Origin: Pseudomonadota bacterium
GTDB taxonomy: Bacteria; Pseudomonadota; Gammaproteobacteria; Burkholderiales; Rhodocyclaceae
Reading direction: 5' to 3'
DNA length: 10,504 nucleotides
Assembly: GCA_009778425.1 (NCBI GenBank)
Contig: WRJU01000198.1
Location: forward strand, 1-10,504
Of this stretch, positions 1 through 6,596 are shown one piece after another (position 1 is the stretch's first letter; every line of letters starts with the position of its first letter). The notes under the pieces were generated by a model. That model searched no databases and was not told the DNA's origin. It worked only from the letters and a program-made list of their open reading frames with translations. The position numbers were made by a program, and so were the translations under genes.

Positions 1-548
1 ATGAGCCGGAAACGGTCTTCGCGCTTGAGCAGCGCATACCAGTCGCTCCAGAGGAAGGTGATTCCCACACCGAGCCGCAGGGCGTTGGCAGTGGCCACGG
101 CCAGGGCATCGCGGGAGATGTCGGTGGCGGTGATTACGGGGTGATCGAGTTCCAGCGCGAGGGTGATGGCGAGGATGCCGGAGCCGGTTCCGAGATCGAG
201 CACTCTTGGGCGGGGAACGGCGGAAAAATGGGCGACGGCCAGTTCGATGAGCAGTTCGGTTTCCGGGCGAGGAATGAGGACGGAGGCGTTGACGAAGAAA
301 GCGCGTCCGTAGAATTCGCGCTCGCCGGTCAGGTAGGCAATGGGTTCGCCCGCAACGCGATGCTCGATGAGACGCTGAAAAGCCTCCCATTGGGTAACGG
401 ACAGGATTTCTTCCGGTCTGGAGGCAAGATGGGCAGCGGAGGTGCGGCAGACATGCCGCAGGAGCAGACGGGCTTCAAGCGGTTGGATGCGTTTGCGCGC
501 CCAAGCCAGTGCCTCGGCAATACTGGTTTCCGTTGACGGCGCGCTCAT
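1..548 (-). CDS. prmC: Peptide chain release factor N5-glutamine methyltransferase PrmC (HemK), 3' part cut by window edge
   Basis: PrmC methylates the glutamine of the GGQ motif in release factors 1 and 2 using S-adenosylmethionine, which speeds peptide release in the cytoplasm. The visible 182 residues cover the N-terminal helical domain (about 1-75), which docks the release factor, and the first half of the Rossmann-type methyltransferase fold. Recognisable motifs are GEPIAYLTGEREFYG near residue 75, IPRPETE near 100 and the SAM-binding LDLGTGSG near 125. The catalytic NPPY motif lies beyond the window edge. The ATG overlaps the prfA stop as ATGA, so the two genes are probably translationally coupled. 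That places the enzyme next to its own substrate, as in many proteobacteria. No frameshift is visible in the part seen. The identification rests on motifs and context and is very secure. Confidence 0.95.
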   Translation of the reverse strand, partial: MSAPSTETSIAEALAWARKRIQPLEARLLLRHVCRTSAAHLASRPEEILSVTQWEAFQRLIEHRVAGEPIAYLTGEREFYGRAFFVNASVLIPRPETELLIELAVAHFSAVPRPRVLDLGTGSGILAITLALELDHPVITATDISRDALAVATANALRLGVGITFLWSDWYALLKREDRFRL

Positions 549-1627
549 GCTTCTTCCGCCAGCGCCGCCAGTTGTTCGGACTGGTGTTCGAGGGTGAGGG
601 CGTCGATGATCTCATCGAGTTCGCCATCCATGACGGCATCGAGCCGGTAAAGGGTGAGGTTGATCCGGTGATCCGTCACCCTGCCCTGCGGGAAGTTGTA
701 GGTGCGGACACGCTCGGAGCGGTCGCCGCTGCCGATAAGGCCCCGCCGGGTGGCAGCATCGCGCGCCTGTTGCTCGCGCGCGCGCGCATCGTTCAGCCGC
801 GCGGCAAGTACGGCCATCGCACGGGCTTTGTTGCTGTGCTGGCTGCGTTCGGCTTGACATTCGACGACAAGCCCGGTCGGCAGGTGGGTAACGCGCACGG
901 CAGAGTCGGTTTTGTTGATGTGCTGCCCACCCGCGCCAGAAGCGCGGAAGGTATCAATGCGAAGCTCGGCAGGGTTGAGTTGGAGGGCTTCGAGTTCGTC
1001 GGCCTCGGGCATGACGGCCACCGTGCAGGCCGAGGTGTGGATGCGCCCCTGGGTTTCGGTGGCGGGAATACGTTGCACACGATGCCCGCCGGACTCGAAT
1101 TTGAGGCGCGACCAGGCTCCTGCGCCCATGATCCGGGTAATGACTTCACGGTAGCCGCCGAGGTCGGACTCGCTGGCAGAGATGATTTCGACTTTCCAGC
1201 GCTGGCGTTCGGCGTGGCGAGTGTAGAGGCGCAACAGGTCGGCGGCGAAGAGGGCGGCTTCTTCGCCACCCGTACCTGCGCGAATTTCGAGGAAAAGATT
1301 GCGCCCGTCGTTGGGGTCGCGGGGCAGGAGCGCGCATTGCAGGGCGTCTTCGAGTTCAGCGCACCGGCGCTGGCCTTCGCTCAATTCGGCCTCGCCCAAT
1401 TCGCGCATTTCAGGGTCTTCGAGGAGTTCACGGGCAGTCGCGCAATCGGCTTCAGCCTGACGCAAGTCGCGGATGAGGATGGTAATAGGCTCGATTTCGG
1501 CGCGCTCACGCGCGAGTTCGCGGAAGCGGTTCATATCCCGCGCGGTATCGGCTTCGCCCAGTTCGCGGTCGAGTTCGCCGAGGCGGTCGAGGAGCCGGTC
1601 GAGCCGGTCACGGATGCTTTGTTTCAT
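545..1627 (-). CDS. prfA: Peptide chain release factor 1 (RF1)
   Basis: RF1 recognises UAA and UAG stop codons in the ribosomal A site and triggers hydrolysis of peptidyl-tRNA. The product is 360 residues, the same length as E. coli RF1. The stop-codon-reading tripeptide PAT is at 188-190 within GGHRVQRIPATETQGRIHTS. The catalytic GGQ is at 233-235 within GAGGQHINKTDSAVR, where the glutamine is the PrmC target. The start at 1627 gives MKQSIRDRL, preceded by a GGAG ribosome site five bases upstream. prfA normally follows hemA directly. Here 1.2 kb separates them, because a lipoprotein gene ending in a strong terminator (1681-1707) lies between. prfA-prmC therefore probably depends on a promoter within about 50 bases upstream of the start. 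The first nine codons also occur as a non-functional second copy at 2803-2829. Confidence 0.98.
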   Translation of the reverse strand: MKQSIRDRLDRLLDRLGELDRELGEADTARDMNRFRELARERAEIEPITILIRDLRQAEADCATARELLEDPEMRELGEAELSEGQRRCAELEDALQCALLPRDPNDGRNLFLEIRAGTGGEEAALFAADLLRLYTRHAERQRWKVEIISASESDLGGYREVITRIMGAGAWSRLKFESGGHRVQRIPATETQGRIHTSACTVAVMPEADELEALQLNPAELRIDTFRASGAGGQHINKTDSAVRVTHLPTGLVVECQAERSQHSNKARAMAVLAARLNDARAREQQARDAATRRGLIGSGDRSERVRTYNFPQGRVTDHRINLTLYRLDAVMDGELDEIIDALTLEHQSEQLAALAEEA

Positions 1628-1653
1628 TTTTCTCCGTAGCCGCCCCGTTCAAG
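1602..1653. repeat. 52-bp direct repeat, functional copy at prfA start
   Basis: This 52-base stretch matches 2804-2855 at 50 of 52 positions; the differences are at 1633 and 1638. Read on the minus strand it runs from the equivalent of the hemA stop (CTTGA) through the prfA ribosome site and ATG to codon 9. This copy feeds the intact prfA. One of the two differences turns GGGG into GGAG in its ribosome-binding site. Confidence 0.93.
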
Positions 1654-1660
1654 AATAGGA

Positions 1661-1666
1661 ATTATC
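1661..1666 (-). promoter_or_regulatory. Weak candidate -10 box for prfA-prmC
   Basis: On the minus strand GATAAT (5 of 6 to TATAAT) lies about 34 bases before the prfA ATG and just downstream of the terminator at 1681-1707. The region 16-17 bases further upstream is the terminator's T tract, so no good -35 is present. It is listed because prfA needs some promoter in this short gap. The evidence is weak. Confidence 0.2.
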
Positions 1667-1680
1667 CGTTGTGCGTCGTT

Positions 1681-1707
1681 CAAAAAAACGGGGCGCGTTT
1701 GCGCCCC
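1681..1707 (-). terminator. Strong intrinsic terminator after the CsgG-like lipoprotein gene
   Basis: On the minus strand a perfect seven-base-pair stem GGGGCGC/GCGCCCC with a four-base loop is followed by G and seven T residues. It lies 43 bases past the lipoprotein stop and 54 bases before the prfA ATG. It should end transcripts of the inserted gene, and any coming from hemA, before they reach prfA. Confidence 0.9.
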
Positions 1708-1749
1708 TTCATTGTCACGCGAAAACCGGTTTATTTTCCCTGGGGCATG

Positions 1750-2577
1750 CTAGTCCGGTTGCACTTGCAATTCGCCACTACGCCCGGTTCCCAAGCCGCC
1801 TTTAACATTTTGTTGCTTGTAGTTCCGCATCGCCTTGACGAGGTTGTTGAAGGAGTCCGTAAGCGCGGCGGCAACTACTTTACCTTCAGCCGTATTGGAG
1901 TAACCACCCAGACCAGCGGCAGTACCGCCGGAGAAGAGCCTAGTCATCAACTTAAAGTCAGTATTGCGGGCGCTGCCTTCAGCGGCAGCAAGTTGTACGC
2001 TGGAGCGGTTATCAACCAAGGTCAACATGGTGCTGGCTTCCTTGAAACTGGCACCACCCGCTACCCCCGCGAAGGTACGGCCAACACTGCTGTTACCGAA
2101 CCAATTAGAAATACTCCCTCCTATACCACCCGAGTTCGAGTCGCTGAATGTGACTGAAGGACTGAGCGTGTAATCAGCGGACACCATTTGTCCCTTGCCA
2201 AAGTTGGAGCTTCCGCGCAGTTCGCCGGATTCAGCCAGTGAGCGTTCCCTCATCATGCTGTTCATGGCACGACCACGGTCAACAACCACGAAGCAATTGG
2301 ATTGCTGCGCCAGCAATTTGAGCACCGGTGCGGTAGACCCTAGTTTGTAGCTGCTGAGTGTATGGTACCAACCAGAATTGAAATCTTCGATGACCTCTAC
2401 GGTACCAAGCGTCTTGTCACATCTTTCAAGTCCGGAATTTGCTCCCTGTGCATTGGCTCCGCCAGCGCTACCGGTCGCAGCCGTCTTTGCCGACCCCGAA
2501 CCTATATCCATGCTGGCACAACCCGATACCAGCAGAAGCGCGGCAAGCGTTCCTGGAAGTGAGAATAATTCTTTCAA
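1750..2577 (-). CDS. CsgG-like outer-membrane lipoprotein of unknown role
   Basis: The 275-residue product begins at a TTG (2577-2575) preceded by a perfect AGGAGG five bases upstream. An in-frame extension to 2703 exists but would place 42 charged residues ahead of the signal peptide, so it is rejected. Residues 1-19 form a lipoprotein signal with lipobox VSGC and lipidated C20. Ala at +2 favours outer-membrane sorting. Residues 21-50 are a low-complexity G/A/S/N linker. The body resembles the CsgG/HfaB family: a segment like LAQQSNCFVVVDRGR (89-103), then RERSLAESGEL (110-120), SADYTLSPSVTFSD (133-146) and a TMLTLVDNRSSVQ strand (183-195). CsgG itself forms the curli secretion pore, but no other csg gene is nearby. 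It could equally be one of the many CsgG-domain lipoproteins without known function. C53 and C95 could form a disulfide. The gene sits alone in the insertion between hemA and prfA. Confidence 0.75.
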   Translation of the reverse strand: MKELFSLPGTLAALLLVSGCASMDIGSGSAKTAATGSAGGANAQGANSGLERCDKTLGTVEVIEDFNSGWYHTLSSYKLGSTAPVLKLLAQQSNCFVVVDRGRAMNSMMRERSLAESGELRGSSNFGKGQMVSADYTLSPSVTFSDSNSGGIGGSISNWFGNSSVGRTFAGVAGGASFKEASTMLTLVDNRSSVQLAAAEGSARNTDFKLMTRLFSGGTAAGLGGYSNTAEGKVVAAALTDSFNNLVKAMRNYKQQNVKGGLGTGRSGELQVQPD

Positions 2578-2738
2578 GATAACCTCCTGGTCGAAATAAA
2601 AACTGAAAGCTCCAAAACGAATGGAACTTGGCGAAGTGTAGACAGACAGCGCACGCAGCTTTTTTTCCTTGCCGTCTCTCGTTTTTCTACCAGCCCGTCG
2701 CAACCCTCTCCCTCAAACAGGATATTCGACTGTGTAAG

Positions 2739-2747
2739 ATCATAGCA
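2739..2747 (-). promoter_or_regulatory. Candidate extended -10 promoter for the CsgG-like gene
   Basis: On the minus strand TGC directly precedes TATGAT, which fits the extended -10 pattern TGn-TATAAT at 5 of 6 positions in the hexamer. No convincing -35 is present, which extended -10 promoters tolerate. It would give a leader of about 155 bases before the TTG start and would let the insertion be expressed independently of hemA. Confidence 0.4.
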
Positions 2748-2829
2748 GCTCGCGTTTGGAAAGTAACCGCCCATCCTGAGCACTGCTGAAAGCTGCACTG
2801 TTAAGCCGGTCACGGATGCTTTGTTTCAT
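2740..2829 (-). pseudogene. Duplicated prfA start: remnant ORF of 29 codons
   Basis: Directly behind hemA the minus strand retains a GGGGA ribosome site, an ATG and the nine first prfA codons (MKQSIRDRL). It then runs into inserted sequence as NSAAFSSAQDGRLLSKRELL and stops at 2740. This is a truncated prfA 5' end left by the insertion and duplication event. It may still be translated, since ribosome site and start are intact, giving a 29-residue peptide fused to unrelated sequence. No function is evident. Confidence 0.75.
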
Positions 2830-2855
2830 TTTTCCCCGTTGCCGCCCCGTTCAAG
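2804..2855. repeat. 52-bp direct repeat, second copy at the hemA stop
   Basis: This is the partner of 1602-1653 (50/52 identical, same orientation, 1202 bases apart). It includes the real hemA stop codon (2851-2853) and the orphaned prfA start. Homologous recombination between the two copies would delete the insertion cleanly and restore a contiguous hemA-prfA operon. Confidence 0.93.
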
Positions 2856-4101
2856 CATCGGGCAGGTCGAAGAGGCGGCGGACGAGTTCTCCGGCTTCGG
2901 CGTGATGTTCGCCCTCAGCTTGATTGAGAAAGCGCGTCGGCCCGTGCATCAGTTTGTTGGTGATGCCGTGCGAGAGGGCTTCGAGCGCCTTGGCAGGATC
3001 ATTGCCGCGCGCGAGCAGTTTGAGCGCGCGTTCCAGTTCGGCTTCGCGCACGGCTTCGGCATGCTGGCGCAGGGTGCGGATGACGGGAACGGCATCGCGC
3101 GCCTGCATCCAGTGCAGGAAGCCATCGACGCGCGTGTCGATGATGCCTTCGGCTTCGACGACGGCTTGCTGGCGCGATTCCAGCCCGGCTTCGACGAGTT
3201 GGGCGAGATCGTCGACGGTGTAAAGAAATACGTCGTCAAGCTCGCCGACTTCGGGTTCGACATCTCGCGGCACGGCAAGGTCGACCATGACAATCGGGCG
3301 ATGCCGCCGCGCTTTGACCGCGCGTTCGGCCATGCCGAGCCCGACGATGGGCAACGGTGCGGCGGTACAGGAAACGACGACATCGAACTCCGGAAGCGCC
3401 TTGTCGATGGCTTCGATTTTCATGGCTCGGGCATTGAAGCGCCCGGCCAGCACCTGCGCCCGCTCTTCAGTGCGATTGGCAATGGCAATGGCGCGTGGAT
3501 TGGCCCCGGCAAAATGGGCGGCGCACAGTTCGATCATTTCGCCCGCGCCGATGAAAAGAACGCGCAGGTCGTTGATTTGCCCGAAAATCCGCTCTGCCAG
3601 ACGCACGGCGGCAGCGGCCATCGAAACGATGTTCGCGCCAATCGCGGTGGTAGAGCGCACTTCCTTGGCCACCGCAAAGGTGTTCTGGAAAAGCCTGTGC
3701 AGGAGCACGCCGAGCGTACCCGCTTCTTCGGCCTGCCGCGCGGCGTCTTTTACTTGCCCAAGGATTTGCGGTTCGCCCAGTACCATCGAGTCCAGCCCGC
3801 TTGCGACGCGGAATACGTGGCGCACGGCTTCACGCTCCGGGTGAGAGTAGAGGTAGGGGGAAATTTCGCCGAGAGGCAGGCTGTGGAAGCGCGCGAGCCA
3901 GTCGACAGCGTACCGGGGCTCCTGCCCCGTGATGTAGAGTTCGGTGCGGTTACAGGTGGAAAGGATGGCAGCTTCGCGCACGGCCTGCCCATCCGCCAAT
4001 TCTTGCAGGGCGCGGTTCAGGCAGCCCGACCCGAACGCGACCCGCTCGCGGATAGCAAGCGGCGCGGTGTGATGGTTCAGGCCGAGGGCGTAAAGCTGCA
4101 T
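2851..4101 (-). CDS. hemA: Glutamyl-tRNA reductase
   Basis: HemA reduces glutamyl-tRNA(Glu) with NADPH to glutamate-1-semialdehyde, the committed first step of the C5 route to heme and other tetrapyrroles. The 416-residue product has the expected three parts. The catalytic domain carries LSTCNRTELY with nucleophile C50, the same position as in E. coli, and the conserved stretch HVFRVASGLDSMVLGEPQIL (95-114). An NADPH-binding Rossmann domain carries LFIGAGEMIE near 182-191. A helical dimerisation domain ends in NKLMHGPT. The ATG at 4101 gives MQLYALGLNHHTAPLAIRER, which matches the family N-terminus; longer frames upstream have no support. No clear Shine-Dalgarno is visible. The gene is divergent from rsgA. 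Its usual partner prfA has been pushed 1.2 kb away by the repeat-flanked insertion. No terminator is evident directly after its stop. Confidence 0.97.
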   Translation of the reverse strand: MQLYALGLNHHTAPLAIRERVAFGSGCLNRALQELADGQAVREAAILSTCNRTELYITGQEPRYAVDWLARFHSLPLGEISPYLYSHPEREAVRHVFRVASGLDSMVLGEPQILGQVKDAARQAEEAGTLGVLLHRLFQNTFAVAKEVRSTTAIGANIVSMAAAAVRLAERIFGQINDLRVLFIGAGEMIELCAAHFAGANPRAIAIANRTEERAQVLAGRFNARAMKIEAIDKALPEFDVVVSCTAAPLPIVGLGMAERAVKARRHRPIVMVDLAVPRDVEPEVGELDDVFLYTVDDLAQLVEAGLESRQQAVVEAEGIIDTRVDGFLHWMQARDAVPVIRTLRQHAEAVREAELERALKLLARGNDPAKALEALSHGITNKLMHGPTRFLNQAEGEHHAEAGELVRRLFDLPDA

Positions 4102-4397
4102 GCAGGGTTGCCGTAGTGAAGACGAGGCTGGCGGAACGCATCGTAACACGTAACAGCTTGAGGCCGGTTTCAGCACGGCAACGCACTGATTTCCATCACG
4201 ATTTTGCAGCAATCCCACAACGAAGCGGGTCACGGCTCACAAAAGCCTCACGAATCGCCGCGCCGTCCCAGGCAATCGGGCAGCAAATTGTCGGTGATAA
4301 CATTCTGTGTAGATTCGATACGCCCGTTCTCCCGGTTTGAAGACACCCGCTCCCTGGCTGGACGAGACCTTCCCCCAAAAACATACAGGCAACAGAT
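4102..4397. promoter_or_regulatory. Divergent hemA/rsgA intergenic region
   Basis: These 296 bases separate two genes reading outward and must hold both promoters. The only reasonable match I see is for rsgA (listed separately). On the minus strand towards hemA I see only a weak TACGAT-like -10 with no -35. Frames across this region are short extensions of the flanking genes and do not look coding. Confidence 0.55.
4288..4315 (+). promoter_or_regulatory. Candidate sigma-70 promoter for rsgA
   Basis: TTGTCG (4288-4293) is separated by 16 bases from TAGATT (4310-4315), each 4 of 6 to consensus. Transcription would begin about 75 bases before the TTG start of rsgA. The string CTGTGTAGA around the -10 recurs in the mpl divergent region at 9681-9689. 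Confidence 0.35.
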
Positions 4398-5351
4398 TTG
4401 GCACACCCCCGACGTTCTCCCCCTTCCTTGCCGCTCGATAATGCGCGGGCACTCACCCCCGGGACTGTCGTTGCCGCGTTTGGCCGCCATTTTGAAGTCC
4501 GCACCATCGGCGGCATCCTGCGCTGCCACACGCGGGGCAAAAAGAATGATTACGCCTGCGGCGACGAAGTCGGCATCGCGCCTGCGGGTGAGGGCTTGGG
4601 AGTCATCGAAGCCCGGTATCCGCGCCGCAATCTGCTGTGGCGCTCCGACGCCTTCCGCCAGAAACGGCTCGCCGCCAACCTGAGCCGGATTGTCGTCGTC
4701 GTCGCAACCGAACCGGGATTTTCCGATCTGCTCGTGTCGCGTTGCCTCGTGGCGGCGGAAAGCGAAAATATCCCGGCGCTCATCGCGCTCAACAAGGTCG
4801 ATCTCACCATCAGCCTGCCTGCCGCGCGTGAACGTCTGGCCGTGTTTGCCACGCTCGGTTATCCAGTCATCGAACTGTCCGCCCTGCTCGGTGCGGATGT
4901 GCTCGAACCCTGGTTGCAGGGCGAGCGTGTCCTGCTCGTCGGCCAGTCCGGCATGGGCAAATCCACGCTCATCAACACCCTCGTGCCCGAAGCCGCCGCG
5001 ACCGTCGGTGAAATCTCCACGGCACTGGGCAGCGGAAGCCACACCACCACCCTGACCCGGCTTTACCCTCGCGGGGAAGGCTGGCTGATCGACAGTCCCG
5101 GTTTGCAGGCGTTCGGGCTGGCTCACCTCGATCCCGGCACACTGGAGGCTGCCTTCATCGAGTTCCGCCCCTATCTTGGGCAATGCCGTTTCCGGGACTG
5201 CCGCCACGACGCCGAACCCGGCTGCGCGCTGTGCGCCGCAGTGGAAAGCGGGAACCTCTCCGCGCGGCGTTTCGAGCACTACCGTCTCATCCGCGATGAA
5301 ATCGCTGCCGCGCGCCGTGCCAATCCAAAGGGTTTATTTGATCTTTCTTAA
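4398..5351 (+). CDS. rsgA: Small ribosomal subunit biogenesis GTPase RsgA
   Basis: RsgA is a circularly permuted GTPase that binds the 30S subunit late in assembly, checks the decoding centre and promotes release of RbfA. The 317-residue product has an N-terminal OB domain (about 20-95). The permuted G motifs follow: NKVD at 132-135 (G4), SAL at 161-163 (G5), GQSGMGKST at 182-190 (P loop), the GSGSHTTT switch at 211-218 and DSPG at 232-235 (G3). The C-terminal zinc site C263-x4-C268-x-H270-x5-C276 matches the spacing in E. coli YjeQ. The start is a TTG at 4398; no ATG or GTG in frame precedes the OB domain, and the ribosome site is poor. The protein is somewhat shorter than the 350-residue E. 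coli form, with the difference mainly at the N-terminus. It appears to be transcribed alone. Confidence 0.96.
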   Translation: MAHPRRSPPSLPLDNARALTPGTVVAAFGRHFEVRTIGGILRCHTRGKKNDYACGDEVGIAPAGEGLGVIEARYPRRNLLWRSDAFRQKRLAANLSRIVVVVATEPGFSDLLVSRCLVAAESENIPALIALNKVDLTISLPAARERLAVFATLGYPVIELSALLGADVLEPWLQGERVLLVGQSGMGKSTLINTLVPEAAATVGEISTALGSGSHTTTLTRLYPRGEGWLIDSPGLQAFGLAHLDPGTLEAAFIEFRPYLGQCRFRDCRHDAEPGCALCAAVESGNLSARRFEHYRLIRDEIAAARRANPKGLFDLS

Positions 5352-5472
5352 TTTCTGATAGTAAAAAAAGATTTAATCTAATATTTTATAGAGAATATCC
5401 CATTTGGCACTGTGGGTTTATTCACGCGGCTGAACAAGGTTTCAGCAATAACGACGTACAACACGGAGGAGA
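5352..5472. promoter_or_regulatory. AT-rich spacer upstream of the alcohol dehydrogenase
   Basis: The first 50 bases after the rsgA stop are strikingly rich in A and T (runs such as GTAAAAAAAG and TAATATTTTATAG) compared with the GC-rich genes on both sides. This is the likely promoter or regulator-binding region of the dehydrogenase. I could not fix a convincing -35/-10 pair. No hairpin-plus-T-run terminator for rsgA is obvious here. Confidence 0.4.
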
Positions 5473-5475
5473 ATG

Positions 5476-6513
5476 ATGAAAGCATTGCTGTATGGGGGCC
5501 CCGGTCAAAAAACCTGGACGGACAAGGCGGATCCTGTCATTGAAAAACCAACGGACGCCATCGTCCGCATCACCCACACCACCATCTGCGGAACCGACCT
5601 GCACATCCTCAAGGGAGATGTGCCCGCCGTCACACCGGGCCGTGTACTTGGACACGAAGGCGTGGGCGTGGTCGAACAAGTCGGCAGTGCCGTGCGTAAC
5701 TTCAAGAAAGGCGACCGCGTATTGATCTCCTGCATCACATCCTGCGGCAGTTGCCCGAACTGCAAGCGCCAGATGTATTCGCACTGCGACGACGGCGGCT
5801 GGATTCTCGGCCACCTCATCGACGGCACGCAAGCCGAACTCGTGCGCACCCCGCACGCCGACAACAGCCTGTATCCGATTCCGGCCGGCTCGGACGAAGA
5901 AGCCCTCGTGATGTTGAGCGACATTCTCCCCACAGGTTTCGAGATCGGTGTACTCAATGGACAGGTCGGACCGGGTGACGTCGTAGCCATCGTTGGTTCA
6001 GGCCCCATCGGCATGGCAGCCCTGCTCACCGCTCAGTTCTATAGCCCCTCGCGCATCATCATGATCGACCTCGACGCCAACCGGCTTGAAGTCGCCAGGA
6101 AGTTCGGCGCAACCGATACCGTTTGTGCCAGCGGAAATCAGGCCGTCGAACAGATCAAGGCAATGACGGGCGGCTTGGGCGTAGACGTCGCCATCGAAGC
6201 AGTCGGCATCCCCGCCACCTTCGACGTCTGCCAGAACATCCTCGCGCCGGGCGCGCGGCTGGCAAACGTTGGCGTACATGGCAAGAGCGTCGACCTGCGC
6301 ATGGAAAACCTGTGGATTCAGAACGTTACCATCAGTACCGGCCTGGTCAACACGAACACCACGCCGATGCTGCTCAAGACGGTGCAATCCGGCAAGGTCG
6401 ATCCTACTCGCCTGATTACCCACCGCTTCCCGCTCAACCAGATCGAAGAAGCCTACCGGGTCTTCAGCAATGCCGCACAGGAAAAGACGCTAAAGGTCAT
6501 CCTGAGCGCCTGA
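5476..6513 (+). CDS. Zinc-dependent medium-chain alcohol dehydrogenase
   Basis: This is a medium-chain dehydrogenase/reductase that should interconvert an alcohol and an aldehyde or ketone with NAD(P)H in the cytoplasm. Counting from the ATG at 5476 (345 residues), the catalytic zinc ligands are C38 in CGTDLH and H60/E61 in GHEGVGVVE, with D149 in LSDILPTGFE as a further candidate. This ligand pattern resembles the secondary alcohol dehydrogenases of the Clostridium beijerinckii type. Four structural-zinc cysteines follow as C90-x2-C93-x2-C96-x7-C104. The Rossmann motif is VGSGPIG near 173-179. The acidic residue in MIDLD after the second strand suggests NAD rather than NADP. Two adjacent ATGs occur (5473 and 5476); the second has better spacing (six bases) to GGAGG and is preferred. 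The gene stands alone, with its own leader and terminator. The physiological substrate cannot be read from sequence. Confidence 0.92.
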   Translation: MKALLYGGPGQKTWTDKADPVIEKPTDAIVRITHTTICGTDLHILKGDVPAVTPGRVLGHEGVGVVEQVGSAVRNFKKGDRVLISCITSCGSCPNCKRQMYSHCDDGGWILGHLIDGTQAELVRTPHADNSLYPIPAGSDEEALVMLSDILPTGFEIGVLNGQVGPGDVVAIVGSGPIGMAALLTAQFYSPSRIIMIDLDANRLEVARKFGATDTVCASGNQAVEQIKAMTGGLGVDVAIEAVGIPATFDVCQNILAPGARLANVGVHGKSVDLRMENLWIQNVTISTGLVNTNTTPMLLKTVQSGKVDPTRLITHRFPLNQIEEAYRVFSNAAQEKTLKVILSA

Positions 6514-6552
6514 TGCGGCAAAACACAGCGCAACATAGGGGGAGGAGAGACA

Positions 6553-6588
6553 GGCGGCGTGGCGCAAGCCCGCCGCCTTTGTTTCTTA
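6553..6588 (+). terminator. Intrinsic terminator after the alcohol dehydrogenase
   Basis: A seven-base-pair stem GGCGGCG/CGCCGCC is extended, past one bulged T, by GGC/GCC closing a GCAA tetraloop (GNRA type), followed by TTTGTTTCTT. It lies 40 bases after the dehydrogenase stop and just before the convergent lipoprotein gene ends at 6597. No T run follows on the minus strand, so it should act only on plus-strand transcripts. Confidence 0.88.
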
Positions 6589-6596
6589 TCGACGAA

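Larger units (their letters stand above)
1654..2803 (-). other. 1.15-kb insertion splitting hemA from prfA, flanked by 52-bp direct repeats
   Basis: Removing this segment and one repeat copy restores a plain hemA-prfA junction with about 21 bases between the hemA stop and the prfA ATG. The segment holds one complete transcription unit: an extended -10 candidate, a 5' leader, a lipoprotein gene and an intrinsic terminator. It is visibly richer in A and T than the hemA and prfA genes on either side. I see no transposase, integrase or terminal inverted repeats. The flanking repeats are much longer than the usual 2-14 bp insertion-sequence target duplications. A recombination-type event or a large target duplication is therefore more likely than simple transposition. 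The boundaries follow from the repeats; the mechanism is inference. Confidence 0.8.

Noticed and set aside
509..1639. Long open frame of 376 codons antisense to prfA
   Set aside because: prfA on the other strand is unmistakable. The frame is a by-product of GC-rich codon periodicity and its product has no recognisable motif.
2574..2813. 79-codon minus-strand frame starting at a GTG and ending in a TTGA overlap with the lipoprotein start
   Set aside because: The overlap is suggestive of coupling, but the GTG lies inside the duplicated prfA fragment, no ribosome site precedes it, and the lipoprotein has its own perfect AGGAGG. It is probably chance.
2821..4116. Long open frame of 431 codons antisense to hemA
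   Set aside because: It lies fully opposite hemA with all catalytic motifs intact and lacks a ribosome site. Its resemblance to the start of the prfA-antisense frame comes from the 52-bp repeat.
4248..5279. 343-codon frame antisense to rsgA
   Set aside because: A shadow frame opposite a well-supported GTPase gene, with composition typical of GC-rich antisense frames.
5403..5420. Sigma-54-like box TTGGCAC upstream of the dehydrogenase
   Set aside because: The -24 part fits, but the obligatory GC of the -12 element is absent (GTTTA at the expected spacing).
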